Shown: in pieces, positions 8,515 through 17,505 of the stretch | Layout: each line of letters starts with the position of its first letter | Position numbering within the stretch: the first letter of the stretch is position 1 | Source of the DNA: Breviolum minutum Mf 1.05b.01 | Taxonomy: Eukaryota; Sar; Dinophyceae; Suessiales; Symbiodiniaceae | Direction of reading: 5' to 3' | NCBI GenBank assembly: GCA_000507305.1 | Contig: DF241125.1 | Location: 1 to 64,000 of the forward strand | Length of the DNA stretch: 64,000 nucleotides | Position numbers and translations under genes: made by a program | Notes under the pieces: generated by a model | What the model was told of the DNA's origin: nothing | Database searches by the model: none | Seen by the model: only the letters and a program-made list of their open reading frames with translations

Positions 8515-11500
8515 CTTCAAAGAAAGAGGAACGGTCAATGCAGGCTTGTAATCAACTTTGGAAAGTCTTTGGCTGCCTTGATTGCTCGCTTTTGGACTTG
8601 TGCTGGAAGTCCGGCAAACAACTGGGACAGCCGGGCTCCCTTTTGGTATCGTCTCACGCTTGCCATTGACTTCCACCTTCCTCGAGCCTGAATTGCCGGA
8701 AGGTCTCTCAACTTGTTGTGGTAGTCGTGGGAGGCTCCGCCATGTCGAAAGCGATAGGCATGCATCTTGCCTAGGCTTCCTAGCTGCAACTCCTTGGCCT
8801 TGTTGTCGAGGAACTGGTTCAAGTCGTTGTTCTTGTGATTGAAGACCAAGTCCGTGACTCTCCCTTGGTTTTGGTTTGCAAAGGTTTTCACGGCTTGACC
8901 AATCCCTTTGTGATAAAACAGGTCTAGCACCAATGTCTCGTCGAACTCCTGCGTCTTCGAGGGGATCCCGCACTCGAACGGGTGGAGGACAAAGCTCCAC
9001 CAGTGATATGTAGATCCCTTTCTTTTCACAGGGGCCACAACGTCCTTGTTCCTGAGTCTGAGGGCTTCGGATGGTCGAAGGTATAGGCTGAACATCACTA
9101 ACATGTGCAGTGCTAAGTCCAAACTCCCTTCTTGAATGGCCTCCGACACCAGGAGGCAAGTCACCTCCCATGGAATCGGCAATCTTGATCTTGGTGGGCA
9201 AATCTTTCTCCAACCTTTGAGGCTCTGGCGAACCCGAGGCAGCAGCTGAGGTGATCGAAGTGAAGGATTGTAGTGCAGCACCGCCGCAATGAGATACTGG
9301 GCACTGCTGACATCGTCCCCCTCGTAGTACATCTCCTCCAGATGTTCTGCTAGGCTCCGGTCTATCTGTTTCTCCTGCAGTAGCGACCCCTTGCGTCCCA
9401 AGACCAAATGTTTCACTGTTTCCCAATGATGCAGATAGCGGTTGAGGGCTTGAGGCGACACTGCAGCTTCCTCGAGAACTGTTTGTCCGCCTGAGTGACG
9501 GACACGCTTTGCTCTCACTGCCACTCGTGCTGTCTTCTTTGCACTCCTTGGCTCGTGGTTCAACTCCACGTCCACTTCCTTCGCATTCACCGAGGCCACC
9601 AATGCAGCTCTCACCTTGTTGCTCTTTGGCTGTCTTCTCTTCTTGGCTGGCAAAGTTCCACTCCATCTCAAAGGTTCTTGAAGCTGCAGCCCCTTCAGAA
9701 AAACCATGGCTAAGATCACGGACAGGAGTTGATGGGTTCCACTTACCTCGTGATGGATTGTCGGCAGGGTTCCACTCACTAGGTATCCAACGCAGATGAA
9801 AACTTGAATTGGAAACCAACGCTAATGCCCCAATTTGTGCACATACCCGACGAAGACCAAAGGATTGAGCTCTTCCCCTCGAAATTGCACAAGTTGCCGT
9901 CATTGAATCACTAAGTATGAGGTGTTTCTTCCCAAAATTCTCTGTCGATCTCAACGTGTGTTTGACTGCATGGAGAGCCGCTCGAGCCTCAAAAACCGGC
10001 AAGGTGCCGTGTCCCTTCCAGCGATGTTTGCCAACTGTTTGCCACTTCCGGTCGACTGCTGAAAAAGGAACGTTCGAAAAACTGATGTATTGTTGCTCCT
10101 CTGTATCGTTGACACTCTCATTGACCATTATGAAGTCATCATCAAACTGTTCTTCAAGCACCTGTTGTCTGGGGTTCTTGGAACTTGGATCTTTAAATCT
10201 CCACCTCTCGTTTTCAGACCCTAGTTTTGAAACCATGTCTTCAGGCATGTCTGAAATTGTAACCCCAAGGCCCCACTCTGATGCATCCACTGCTCTGACT
10301 TTCCCGCTCCAGCCCAAACATAGATCTCTCTGTATCAATGGTATGATGCCATCAAACATTGAAAGTTCTTTTCGGACAGATCTCCAAAGGGGAATCTCAT
10401 GGGGGTTATTTCTGTGTCTGGTTATAAAACTATAGGACTGACCAAAAACTGAAAATGCTTCCCGTCGACCCAAACATAGAAAGCTGCAATGACCAATGAT
10501 CTTTTCCAGTTGCTTCGAGCTGCTACGTCCTCGGTCAAGGAGTCCACGCACTGCAAGCCTGACTTTCCAGGCACGCTTTCGAGTCGGTCTAAAATGACCA
10601 GTTCTGCCGAGCTCCCATCCTAGGATCTCTGCACCCTGCTCATTGACCTCCTCCTCGTGGACTTGAAGTCCTGCATCTTTCAAGGCTTTGACGGCAACAT
10701 CATAAGCACCCTTGACCTTGCCATCATGAGTGCCCATCACAATCAGGTTGTCGACATATTCAGTGTGACAAACTTCGCTTTGTGGAGGTGATCTCTTGTC
10801 TCGAATACGCATCTCTTCAGAAAGCCCAGCCTGACTAGCAATCGTCTCATGAATGCTCTGGCAAAGGAAAAGGGCCCAACTCCACCCCATAGGCACGACT
10901 GCAAGTCGAGGGAAAACTCGTGAACTTTTTGACAAAGGCTTGCCGTTCAAAGATGTGATCCCCAAGTCCGCAGCCCTGGCACTCGGCAAAGTGAAGTAAG
11001 GCCTAAGACCCTCAGGCAAGGCCAAATGATAAAAGGCATCTTTCAAGTCAGCTGTTGCAACTGTCAGTTCCGAACCAGGAGGAAAAGAAAGGCCCCCCAA
11101 GCCGTCGCCTGTTGCCAGATGAACATAGTGTGGCTCCCTGAAATGCGCATTTGCCCGTCTTGCATCCACTATCAACCGAAGCTTGTTATTCTTCTTGCTG
11201 ACACAAAAGAAAGAAATCTCTTCCCGACCAGCACTGTCACTGAAGTCCACCAACCCCGATTCTGCCAACCTTCTCAAAAACTGTGTATAGGTTTTTGTAT
11301 GCCGCAGTTTTGGATCCCAGTATGAGCGACCCAATCCCCGCAACTTCAAATTCACATTCGCTTCCTCCGGCGGCAGTAGCTGCTGCTGAATGAAGTCTTC
11401 AACTTTCTCACGCCCGTTGCAACCCCAAAGGTCCTCTAAAGGAATGGGGGACCAGCCTGGATCAGGCATCGAGATTGCTTCGAGATTGAAAGACGCCAAC

Positions 11501-11607
11501 GACCCTGCGGATTGGATGACATCCTCATAGCCGCTGACACCACGGAGCTGTTGCAACGCCGTTGAGGTAGAAAGTCCATCAGGCGGTTTGCCCATCTGAA
11601 CCACCAT
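7765..11607 (-). CDS. Reverse transcriptase-RNase H; frame stays open through to methyltransferase
   Basis: The frame is open from 11655 (TTG) to the stop at 7765; the first ATG is at 11607. In 11655 numbering, RT motifs are TADLKDAFYHL (Asp 203), the VPMGWSWALF region (about 255-263) and EYVDNLIVMG (299-308), where the second Asp of YxDD is Asn. RNase H residues are visible as VDASEWG (Asp 457), FEARA (Glu 556), LSDSM (Asp 583) and NPADNPS (Asp 632). Conserved sequence ends about residue 638 (near 9742). From there to about 1047 the frame is rich in Ser, Gly, Arg and Gln and looks like a shadow of the recombinase gene; it then enters the methyltransferase. The protein may be one 1280-residue polypeptide, or RT-RNase H may end by frameshifting into the recombinase. 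It copies element RNA into DNA. Confidence 0.85.
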   Translation of the reverse strand: MVVQMGKPPDGLSTSTALQQLRGVSGYEDVIQSAGSLASFNLEAISMPDPGWSPIPLEDLWGCNGREKVEDFIQQQLLPPEEANVNLKLRGLGRSYWDPKLRHTKTYTQFLRRLAESGLVDFSDSAGREEISFFCVSKKNNKLRLIVDARRANAHFREPHYVHLATGDGLGGLSFPPGSELTVATADLKDAFYHLALPEGLRPYFTLPSARAADLGITSLNGKPLSKSSRVFPRLAVVPMGWSWALFLCQSIHETIASQAGLSEEMRIRDKRSPPQSEVCHTEYVDNLIVMGTHDGKVKGAYDVAVKALKDAGLQVHEEEVNEQGAEILGWELGRTGHFRPTRKRAWKVRLAVRGLLDRGRSSSKQLEKIIGHCSFLCLGRREAFSVFGQSYSFITRHRNNPHEIPLWRSVRKELSMFDGIIPLIQRDLCLGWSGKVRAVDASEWGLGVTISDMPEDMVSKLGSENERWRFKDPSSKNPRQQVLEEQFDDDFIMVNESVNDTEEQQYISFSNVPFSAVDRKWQTVGKHRWKGHGTLPVFEARAALHAVKHTLRSTENFGKKHLILSDSMTATCAISRGRAQSFGLRRVCAQIGALALVSNSSFHLRWIPSEWNPADNPSRGKWNPSTPVRDLSHGFSEGAAASRTFEMEWNFASQEEKTAKEQQGESCIGGLGECEGSGRGVEPRAKECKEDSTSGSESKACPSLRRTNSSRGSCSVASSPQPLSASLGNSETFGLGTQGVATAGETDRPEPSRTSGGDVLRGGRCQQCPVSHCGGAALQSFTSITSAAASGSPEPQRLEKDLPTKIKIADSMGGDLPPGVGGHSRREFGLSTAHVSDVQPIPSTIRSPQTQEQGRCGPCEKKGIYISLVELCPPPVRVRDPLEDAGVRRDIGARPVLSQRDWSSRENLCKPKPRESHGLGLQSQEQRLEPVPRQQGQGVAARKPRQDACLSLSTWRSLPRLPQQVERPSGNSGSRKVEVNGKRETIPKGSPAVPVVCRTSSTSPKASNQGSQRLSKVDYKPALTVPLSLKMPVFLEIFSGSGRLAKAVTRSNQWYSLLWDISLHEAYDLRSRNNRWKITGWLRSGMIRAGHLGTPCHSFSRARDRRPGPPPLRSDEQVMGLPNLRPGDQQKVSEGNLFMRFSVQVMLLASVLCIPFTMENPSRSRIWLCPAVARMLRRRNINLFICEFCMFGTKWRKSTAFAAALVDLSVFSRFRCLGSKRGLCKRTNLPHIHLCGQTASGQWMTHIAEPYPHKLCQVVALAFAEFEAQVRANKFEQRL
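8535..9707 (-). CDS. Tyrosine recombinase (phage-integrase fold) of YR element
   Basis: 390 codons from an ATG at 9707; the frame is open upstream to 9779 but only from a GTG. It catalyses DNA strand cutting and joining through a tyrosine, here inserting the circular element copy. Counting from the 9779 frame, I see the first catalytic Arg in YLRPSEALRLR (R235), the box II region MHAYRFRHGGAS (Arg 345, with Tyr where His is usual), and GRWKSMASVRRYQKG, which gives the nucleophile Tyr 378 with Trp in the His/Trp position. The N-terminal part is basic (KKRRQPK), fitting DNA binding. The gene lies entirely inside an alternative open frame of the pol ORF, in +1 relation to RT-RNase H. Start is chosen because conserved-looking sequence begins about there. 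Confidence 0.85.
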   Translation of the reverse strand: MVFLKGLQLQEPLRWSGTLPAKKRRQPKSNKVRAALVASVNAKEVDVELNHEPRSAKKTARVAVRAKRVRHSGGQTVLEEAAVSPQALNRYLHHWETVKHLVLGRKGSLLQEKQIDRSLAEHLEEMYYEGDDVSSAQYLIAAVLHYNPSLRSPQLLPRVRQSLKGWRKICPPRSRLPIPWEVTCLLVSEAIQEGSLDLALHMLVMFSLYLRPSEALRLRNKDVVAPVKRKGSTYHWWSFVLHPFECGIPSKTQEFDETLVLDLFYHKGIGQAVKTFANQNQGRVTDLVFNHKNNDLNQFLDNKAKELQLGSLGKMHAYRFRHGGASHDYHNKLRDLPAIQARGRWKSMASVRRYQKGARLSQLFAGLPAQVQKRAIKAAKDFPKLITSLH

Positions 11608-11944
11608 GCTTTGAATGAATTCCAAGGCCCGAGTCCTGTGCCTGAGCCTCACCAAAAAGAGATTCGTTCAAGGAGAGATAGGATGTTGAATGCTGTGCCT
11701 CTCCGTACATTGAATTCAAACTATGGATTGTGTGGTTCACCTCATCCTCCACATGTCCTCGAAACTCCAACCGACGGCGACATCGACGTGATATCGCAGA
11801 AACTGGGGCTCTGTTGACAGGTTTCAGACAAGGCAAAGGAAAGATGTCACGCTGCTTCCTGACCACACCATGCAAAGGAGGATCTACATGTCCAGGCTGA
11901 GCCTCCCCCACACTCAGCCTCATGATCTCATCAGGGGGCCTCAT
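11579..11944 (-). CDS. Small ORF bridging gag-like and RT genes
   Basis: 121 codons. The ATG at 11944 overlaps the last 14 bases of the gag-like gene (ATGAGGCCCCCTGA), and the 3' end overlaps the RT start by 29 bp. The motif GEAQ occurs three times and the centre is basic (RRCRRRLEF). It sits in +1 frame relative to gag, and RT is in +1 relative to it, so it could be a separate cistron or the N-terminal part of pol reached by frameshifting. No domain is recognised. Conserved-looking sequence (DEIMRLSVG, DPPLHGVVR) suggests real coding. Confidence 0.6.
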   Translation of the reverse strand: MRPPDEIMRLSVGEAQPGHVDPPLHGVVRKQRDIFPLPCLKPVNRAPVSAISRRCRRRLEFRGHVEDEVNHTIHSLNSMYGEAQHSTSYLSLNESLFGEAQAQDSGLGIHSKHGGSDGQTA

Positions 11945-13100
11945 CGCCCTTCTTGCCTTTGTTCTGCTTCCTGTTGAGTTCTCTCTCTTCTCTCGCCTTG
12001 CGAAGGTTCTTGGCCAAACTTGCGTCACGTTCAACCTCACTCTTCACGAAATCCATGAGTTCCGGACACACCATCAATGTCGAGGCCTGCCGGGTAAGGC
12101 CACCGAAGGTCTGCTGTTCCTCAAGAGACAGCCGTCCTCCGATGGCCTTACTCTCGGCCTCCCGGGCCCTTTCAGCATAGGCAAACTCAATGGTTTGAAT
12201 GCGGGGAAAAATCACCTCCATGAACATTGAATTGTACCCATTGATCTGATCTGTCTGAAGGGCATGCTTGGCAATCATGGACAATTGAAAATGTTCTTGG
12301 ACTCCCCAGCTTGAGGCTTCTATTTTGCATAGCTGCCTGAAACGTTCGTGATGAGCCTCGAAGCCCAATCCTTCAGACACCAAGTAGCTGATGCACCAAC
12401 GAGCCGTCCTGGGCCCTGTAAGGACCCATGCCATAGAGCTCTCATGGGACTTCTTCGCCACGTCTTTCAAGCTGCTATCCGGACGTCCCAAGGGATCCAA
12501 GTCTTGAGGCAAAACACGGGGATCATTCTCTGCTGGGAGCTGCATGAAAGAAGGTCGATCTTCCCCATCCAGACATTGTACAAAAATTGACTCCCCGTTT
12601 CCAAGATCGTGAACCACCTTCGCACCTCGTGACTTTGCCTGCACCACACCGGCAACTTCGTCCCCGTAATTGAAAACACCAACTTTTTCAGCTGCGATCC
12701 AATACAATGTCCCTTTCACAAAGACTTTGTCTGAACTGCTAACTGCTGGGGCTGGAGCTTGTAAAGGGGCCCCTCCCCCGACACCATGAACTGCTCTCTC
12801 TGCTGCCAACTCCTGTTGAGCCAGTCGCTGCAGGTTAGCCATCTCGGCCGCACTGAATGCAGGGAGTTGATAAGTGATGCCAGCATTGAGGCCAGCTGGC
12901 AAAACACCTGGGGCTGCTCTGACCCTTATCCCTCTCAAATCAGGATTGAGAAGGGACAGCTCTTCTCCATACACATCTTGGTCTGGGGTTGCCACTATAT
13001 AGATCTCTTGTGCCACGTGTTCCATTGCCAACCTTTCATGCCAAAGCGGTGGGCCTCCAACATCGTAGAGAACGAAAACTCTTCTATTGACCAAGGCCAT
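11931..13100 (-). CDS. Gag-like ORF1 protein of YR element
   Basis: 389 codons from an ATG (MALVNRRVFVLYDVGGPPLW). This would bind or package element RNA, judging by position before RT. I recall close relatives among dinoflagellate predicted proteins, but could not check. The N-terminal 90 residues are followed by an Ala/Pro-rich linker (about 105-120). A conserved-looking core contains GPRTARWCISYL and EASSWGVQEHF, and the C-terminal tail is strongly basic and acidic (KAREERELNRKQNKGKK). No CCHC zinc knuckle is present. The start overlaps the end of the upstream small ORF by 17 bp, and the end overlaps the next ORF by 14 bp. Confidence 0.8.
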   Translation of the reverse strand: MALVNRRVFVLYDVGGPPLWHERLAMEHVAQEIYIVATPDQDVYGEELSLLNPDLRGIRVRAAPGVLPAGLNAGITYQLPAFSAAEMANLQRLAQQELAAERAVHGVGGGAPLQAPAPAVSSSDKVFVKGTLYWIAAEKVGVFNYGDEVAGVVQAKSRGAKVVHDLGNGESIFVQCLDGEDRPSFMQLPAENDPRVLPQDLDPLGRPDSSLKDVAKKSHESSMAWVLTGPRTARWCISYLVSEGLGFEAHHERFRQLCKIEASSWGVQEHFQLSMIAKHALQTDQINGYNSMFMEVIFPRIQTIEFAYAERAREAESKAIGGRLSLEEQQTFGGLTRQASTLMVCPELMDFVKSEVERDASLAKNLRKAREERELNRKQNKGKKGDEAP

Positions 13101-13512
13101 GTCGCCTGGCTCTCACTTCGGCCAGTTGAGCACGGGCCAAGGCCTTTCGATCTTCTGCTGAGCTCGGTGACAAATCCTCTGAAGGGGCTGCACTGCAAGC
13201 AACCGGTGCTCGACGATGCAGACACCACCAGCAAAAAATCACCAAACTAATGAGCCACGATCCCACCACCACACTAAGAGTGGCCTGCAGCTTCCACTTC
13301 GACTGCAAGCAAATCTCAGTAGCACTACCAGGTTCCTTTGAAGCACAGGTCTCGCTGCAGATCTCTCGGGCCTGCTCAGCGGAATCTCGGACGGCTATCT
13401 GAACCAACCTTTCCAGCCTTTCCACTTCAATTCCTTGTCTTCCAGTGAAAAAACCAACCAGCAAAGAAAGGATATGGCCAAGACCGACGACCGCACCGCT
13501 GGGCTGGCCCAT
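13084..13512 (-). CDS. Small membrane protein, first ORF of YR element
   Basis: 142 codons from an ATG at 13512, directly inside A1. There is one weaker hydrophobic stretch near residues 9-23 (VGLGHILSLLVGFFTG) and one clear membrane segment near 76-98 (LSVVVGSWLISLVIFCWWCL). The tail is charged and helical (DRKALARAQLAEVRARRHG). Its stop overlaps the gag-like start by 17 bp, so translation of the two may be coupled. Membrane proteins are not a standard part of DIRS/Ngaro elements. The open frame extends further upstream through A1 into host DNA, but the ATG at 13512 is the sensible start. Function unknown. Confidence 0.6.
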   Translation of the reverse strand: MGQPSGAVVGLGHILSLLVGFFTGRQGIEVERLERLVQIAVRDSAEQAREICSETCASKEPGSATEICLQSKWKLQATLSVVVGSWLISLVIFCWWCLHRRAPVACSAAPSEDLSPSSAEDRKALARAQLAEVRARRHGLGQ

Positions 13513-13524
13513 GATGCAGCTTGT

Positions 13525-13598
13525 TGCACTTGAGCATCGATTGATGCGGCTTACAAATCTGAAACCTATTGTCAAAAATGTTCGGAGAACTGATATGA
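13525..13598 (-). repeat. A1 split direct repeat (5' end of YR element)
   Basis: 74 bp identical by eye to A2. It is the 5' terminus, 12 bp upstream of the first small ORF. The outermost bases are ctgatatga, followed outward by host sequence beginning taaaacgctcc. It probably holds or adjoins the element's transcription start, but no promoter motif is recognised. Confidence 0.9.
13593..13598. promoter_or_regulatory. Recombination core at 5' end of YR element
   Basis: The hexamer atatga occurs here, at the B1/A2 junction (7601-7606) and at the 3' end (7372-7377). Flanks switch exactly across it: ctg-core-cagcc at the junction, agt-core-cagcc on the left, ctg-core-taaaa on the right. This is what tyrosine-recombinase crossover between an element circle and a target carrying the core would leave. 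Confidence 0.7.
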
Positions 13599-14308
13599 TA
13601 AAACGCTCCCAAAAATCCAAAAAAAACTCAAGGCATTTTTGTCGGGGGATTTCTTTACTGAACCACCCCATTTGGGGAGATTGCTCAGTTGCCATGGCTC
13701 TCATTGATTTGTATAGACCCTTAATTTAGTTTAGTGGAAGCTGTGCACAAATAATTTATTTGTACTAGCACCTTCCAAGGGGTGCCAATTAATAATTATA
13801 TAATCCCCAAGGGATGGTGAATTGACACCCTGTAACGGAACCATTTAACACCCTTTAGAAGGTGCAAGTATATACCAAAACACTGTATTTGTACTGCTCA
13901 ACACTCAAGTTATATGCCTTTGCTCAGTGGTTATGACGAATGGCAACAACATTCCAGCCTCTACCTGTGTGAAGCAGCAATCCCCGCAGCTTTTGTGGAT
14001 ACAGATTTGCATATTCTTATTGGTGAATATGTAACGCATGAGAGGCTTGACACCAATCCCTTTCAATAATCATATGACACAGAACTTTCACACTGTTATC
14101 ATTTTATAGCTGACTTGTGCATCTGAGCATATTCCGCATCAAACAACAGCTTTGCAGAGTTTCCCCCGCCTTGAAAACAGCACGAACAAGAGCATGTCCT
14201 GTCACCGGTTGGAATCTTGTAAGGACAACCTCCCTCAGATGACTGAAGATGACGTGTTAGTGATCTTGCGCACTCAAATAACTAAACCTCAACCTCGACC
14301 TCAAAATC

Positions 14309-14309
<1 letters not shown>

Positions 14310-14368
<59 letters not shown>

Positions 14369-14390
14369 CCAGCAACAACAACAACAACAT
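14310..14390. repeat. (AAC)n microsatellite
   Basis: An almost perfect run of AAC triplets, interrupted near 14368 by accagc. Confidence 0.95.
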
Positions 14391-16304
14391 AAACACAAAC
14401 ATGCTAGGCGTGTTTTAGCCTCTCCAAGTAGTGGCAAACAAAAATGCTTGTTTGCCAATTTGTGAATCCACCATCCCTAATCCAACATGTCAATTTGCAT
14501 ATTCTGAAAAGGCGTTTAGTCTTAGGGCGTAAACAGGTAATCCGCCAACGGTTACACTAATTTTCCTCAGGGGATCCACTCCACCCGTTGACAACTCCAC
14601 TCGGTGACTCCTAAGAACACTTGGAACAACCTCCACAAACGCAACCATAGGTTTGTTCCAACTCGCTACATGAATAGCCTGCCAACCCCAACGGTGGAAT
14701 GGTGGAAGGTGCTGGGGATTGTAGTACAAGTTTGTTGCTGTAAGGCATACTGTCTGAGATGTTTTTGTTGCGACAGAAAGCATGTTCATCTCACTTGTGG
14801 GTTCATTGGCTTGTTAATGCTATTTGAAATTATCATATAAAGACATTTCTTGATAGTGATGTTGACTTTTGAACATAAGTTCACAGCTTCTTCAACGCAA
14901 AAACCAAAAGAACGAACGAGTCTCGGAACCATCGTTACTTTTGCACTCACAAAACATCGCAATCGAATCCCATTAACATAGCATTTTGCTAAAGTGCATT
15001 CAACCATGACCACTGAGGAATGATACTCCAAAATCAAACTGCTCTGCATCCAACACAAAACTTTACTCCAACACTCACCACTCGCTTACAGTAATTGGCG
15101 CCTTTCGGACAGCATCCTTCTATGGTTTATTGTCATGCAACATACATAGATCTGAATGAAATTTTCTGAAGCATCGTATATCAAGCTTAAATACAAGACT
15201 TCAGCGCCATTTTCTTGTTGCAACACTTTATCCACAATCCCAGAGTTACGGCAGGTTTGGTTTCTATATTATTCCTAATGTCGCTAATGTTAACTTTGGA
15301 ACCATACATTCCATCATATACAAATCAATCATAAACTACACTGATTCGTTGAAAGATTGCAGTAAGAGTTCCCAAAATAAAAAGCCTACTTTCTACAACC
15401 CCTATTTATTTTGCATCCCTCTTATTCTAAACAACTTATAACTTTTTATAAGCTATAGCTTTTCAATTGTTTTGAAAGGATCACTTGTTGTTGTGGAACT
15501 GGTCACCATCCCGGCACCTTGTTTTACCCAGAAGTTACAATCCTTGGGTCATGGACCGTTGATGATTTGTTGGATCTACCACCACCACCCAATACAAGAT
15601 TCCAGTAAGACATTAGTTGGTTTAGCTTCAAAATCTCCAATTACAAAAGAATGTAGTATAGTTCTGGTGGTGACTGTTATTTGATGGTTGTGACTATAAA
15701 ACAATGATTTGGATATGATATAATGCTTTGGTGTTCCGTTCTACTGAGAAAAACATGGAAACAAACTGATCTTTTGCTTTTGCTAGAACTTTTGTTTGAA
15801 GATGAAAAAGATCATGGTGGCTTCCGGTTCTAGGACAGTAGTCTCAATGGGTCAGAACGATTCAAATGACTATATGATTGCAACTCCAACTCGTGAAAAA
15901 CAACGGATCCTTAATCACCGAGCAATACCCAAGAAGACCTTTGGCTCGTTCATCTTTCCCCTTTTCTAAAGTTGAAGTAACGGCTAGAATTCCCAAAATC
16001 ATGCTGTCTCCCTTTTGTTCACTTACACACACAATTTCCTGGCGCAAAGCCAGGTGTCCGTATTGAAACGCCTGGGGAACTTGTCTTGAAAAGAAGATGG
16101 TCAACCCCAACATGTCTTTAAGAAACATATTTAGTTTCTGAAAACGTCATCTACAATTCATGGCCACTCATGGCCCATGTTCCGATCTGGCTTAGATTGT
16201 GTTAGCTTATCGGAGGGTACATACTCTGGTTTTCTGATTTGTTCTGATTTGAGAAAGTGACAAATCCAAATAAAAGAGACAAAAAGAGCAACCTTTTCTC
16301 CCAT

Positions 16305-16405
16305 ACTGCTGATGGAAGAAATCCTACACCACCTGGGATTAAAAGCAACAGTGTGAATTAAAGGAAAACCACCTATCAACTGGTGCAGGATTTCTTCCAT
16401 CAACA
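16305..16405. mobile_element. Hairpin element, family A
   Basis: Inverted ends ctgctgatggaagaaatcct and aggatttcttccatcaac; the interior contains the family A cacctggg and ctggtg blocks. Confidence 0.7.
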
Positions 16406-17505
16406 TTAACTCCATGGTTGAGTGGAACAAATCTCAGGCTTTTGTCCAGTGAACAATCTTCCAGGAAAACGCAGAAAACACCCAAACAACCCAGGAACAA
16501 CCCGAGTCAGTGACACTACCTCCTCCTGGTGGCAATGCCTTTCAATCACTGCCTTATTTGCATCATCATTTACTTCCCTTTAGATGATGGGAAGGGCTAC
16601 TTAGTTACTTGTTTCGGGGATCAACATCAGACATCGCCCACCTGGCGACAAAAATCCAAATCTCCCAAATGGCAGACTTAGGATTTTGATCCATCCCCAA
16701 CTAGTTGAGAGGAAACCAAGCATCAGGTGTCTCACCACCAGTAGAGATGCTGCCACTTCCGCAAGTCTTAGGACACCTGGGCTTGAATAGAGTCAACTCA
16801 AGCATTACTCTGCGACAAAACACCCTGCGAAGTCACCATGAACACGTCAATTAATGCGAACTCACCATATGGGTCAGCTATATCATGTATATAATTAATT
16901 GTTTTTTTCCACTGAACCCGGTATAGTTGTTTACAGGCAATGGCCATGTCTATTGGTTTCCCCTATCAAAAGCAGAGAACATCTACGAACAAAAATTCCG
17001 AACCACCAACCGAAACTCACCGCCTTTCAGCCATTTTGGATTTGAAGCTGTGAGCATTTCGTTTCCAAACAAAATCTTCTTTGAACCCAAGGAACACTTG
17101 TTTATCCAATTCGCAGTTGCACCCGCTGCAATCGCAACCCCAATTGTGTGTGATGTAGTTGCAGCTGTAGTCTGGAAACGCTTCACAAAGCGGGAAAAAC
17201 GGTGAGGGTGAGTCAAACCTACTCAGCATTCACAAGAAAAAAATGAAAATCGGGGTTGAAAGATTGAAAGAACTGGGCGTTCAATCTTCAAAATTCGTCT
17301 GATAAAAGCATTTAAAATTGTCGTTCTTGTTTGGTTTTTCTTGAAGGCTGGAAGTTTTTAAGTTGATTTCCAACAAAAAATCAGAAGGATTTTGTGAGTT
17401 TCGACTTCCTTTCAAGTTTTAGGACTTGGCCAAACAAACGCAAAAGTATGTGGGCTCAAGGTTGGATAATTCAACCTTTCTGTGCTTGTTGATCCTCTAC
17501 ATTTG

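Larger units (their letters stand above)
7372..13598 (-). mobile_element. Complete tyrosine-recombinase (DIRS/Ngaro-type) retrotransposon with split direct repeats
   Basis: Read on the minus strand the order is A1 (13598-13525), ORFs, B1 (7729-7601), A2 (7606-7533), a 32-bp spacer, B2 (7500-7372). This is the A1-ORFs-B1-A2-B2 split-direct-repeat layout known for PAT/Ngaro-type YR retrotransposons. A1/A2 (74 bp) and B1/B2 (129 bp) are each identical by eye, and all ORFs are open, which argues for a recent insertion. It codes for a gag-like protein, RT with RNase H, a tyrosine recombinase and a methyltransferase; no DDE integrase, protease or LTR is seen. There is no target duplication; instead a 6-bp core is shared by both ends and the B1/A2 junction. 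The family assignment follows from domains and repeats together. Whether it still moves is unknown. Confidence 0.9.

Noticed and set aside
7865-8842. Plus-strand frames inside the YR element
   Set aside because: They are antisense to methyltransferase and recombinase coding and show no motifs.
13084-13704. 206-codon version of the first YR-element ORF
   Set aside because: It starts in host flanking DNA and reads through A1; the ATG at 13512 inside the element is the meaningful start.
17028-17050. Dinoflagellate spliced-leader remnant (cagccattttgga)
   Set aside because: Only the ccattttgg core matches the known leader ending ccattttggctcaag; the rest does not.
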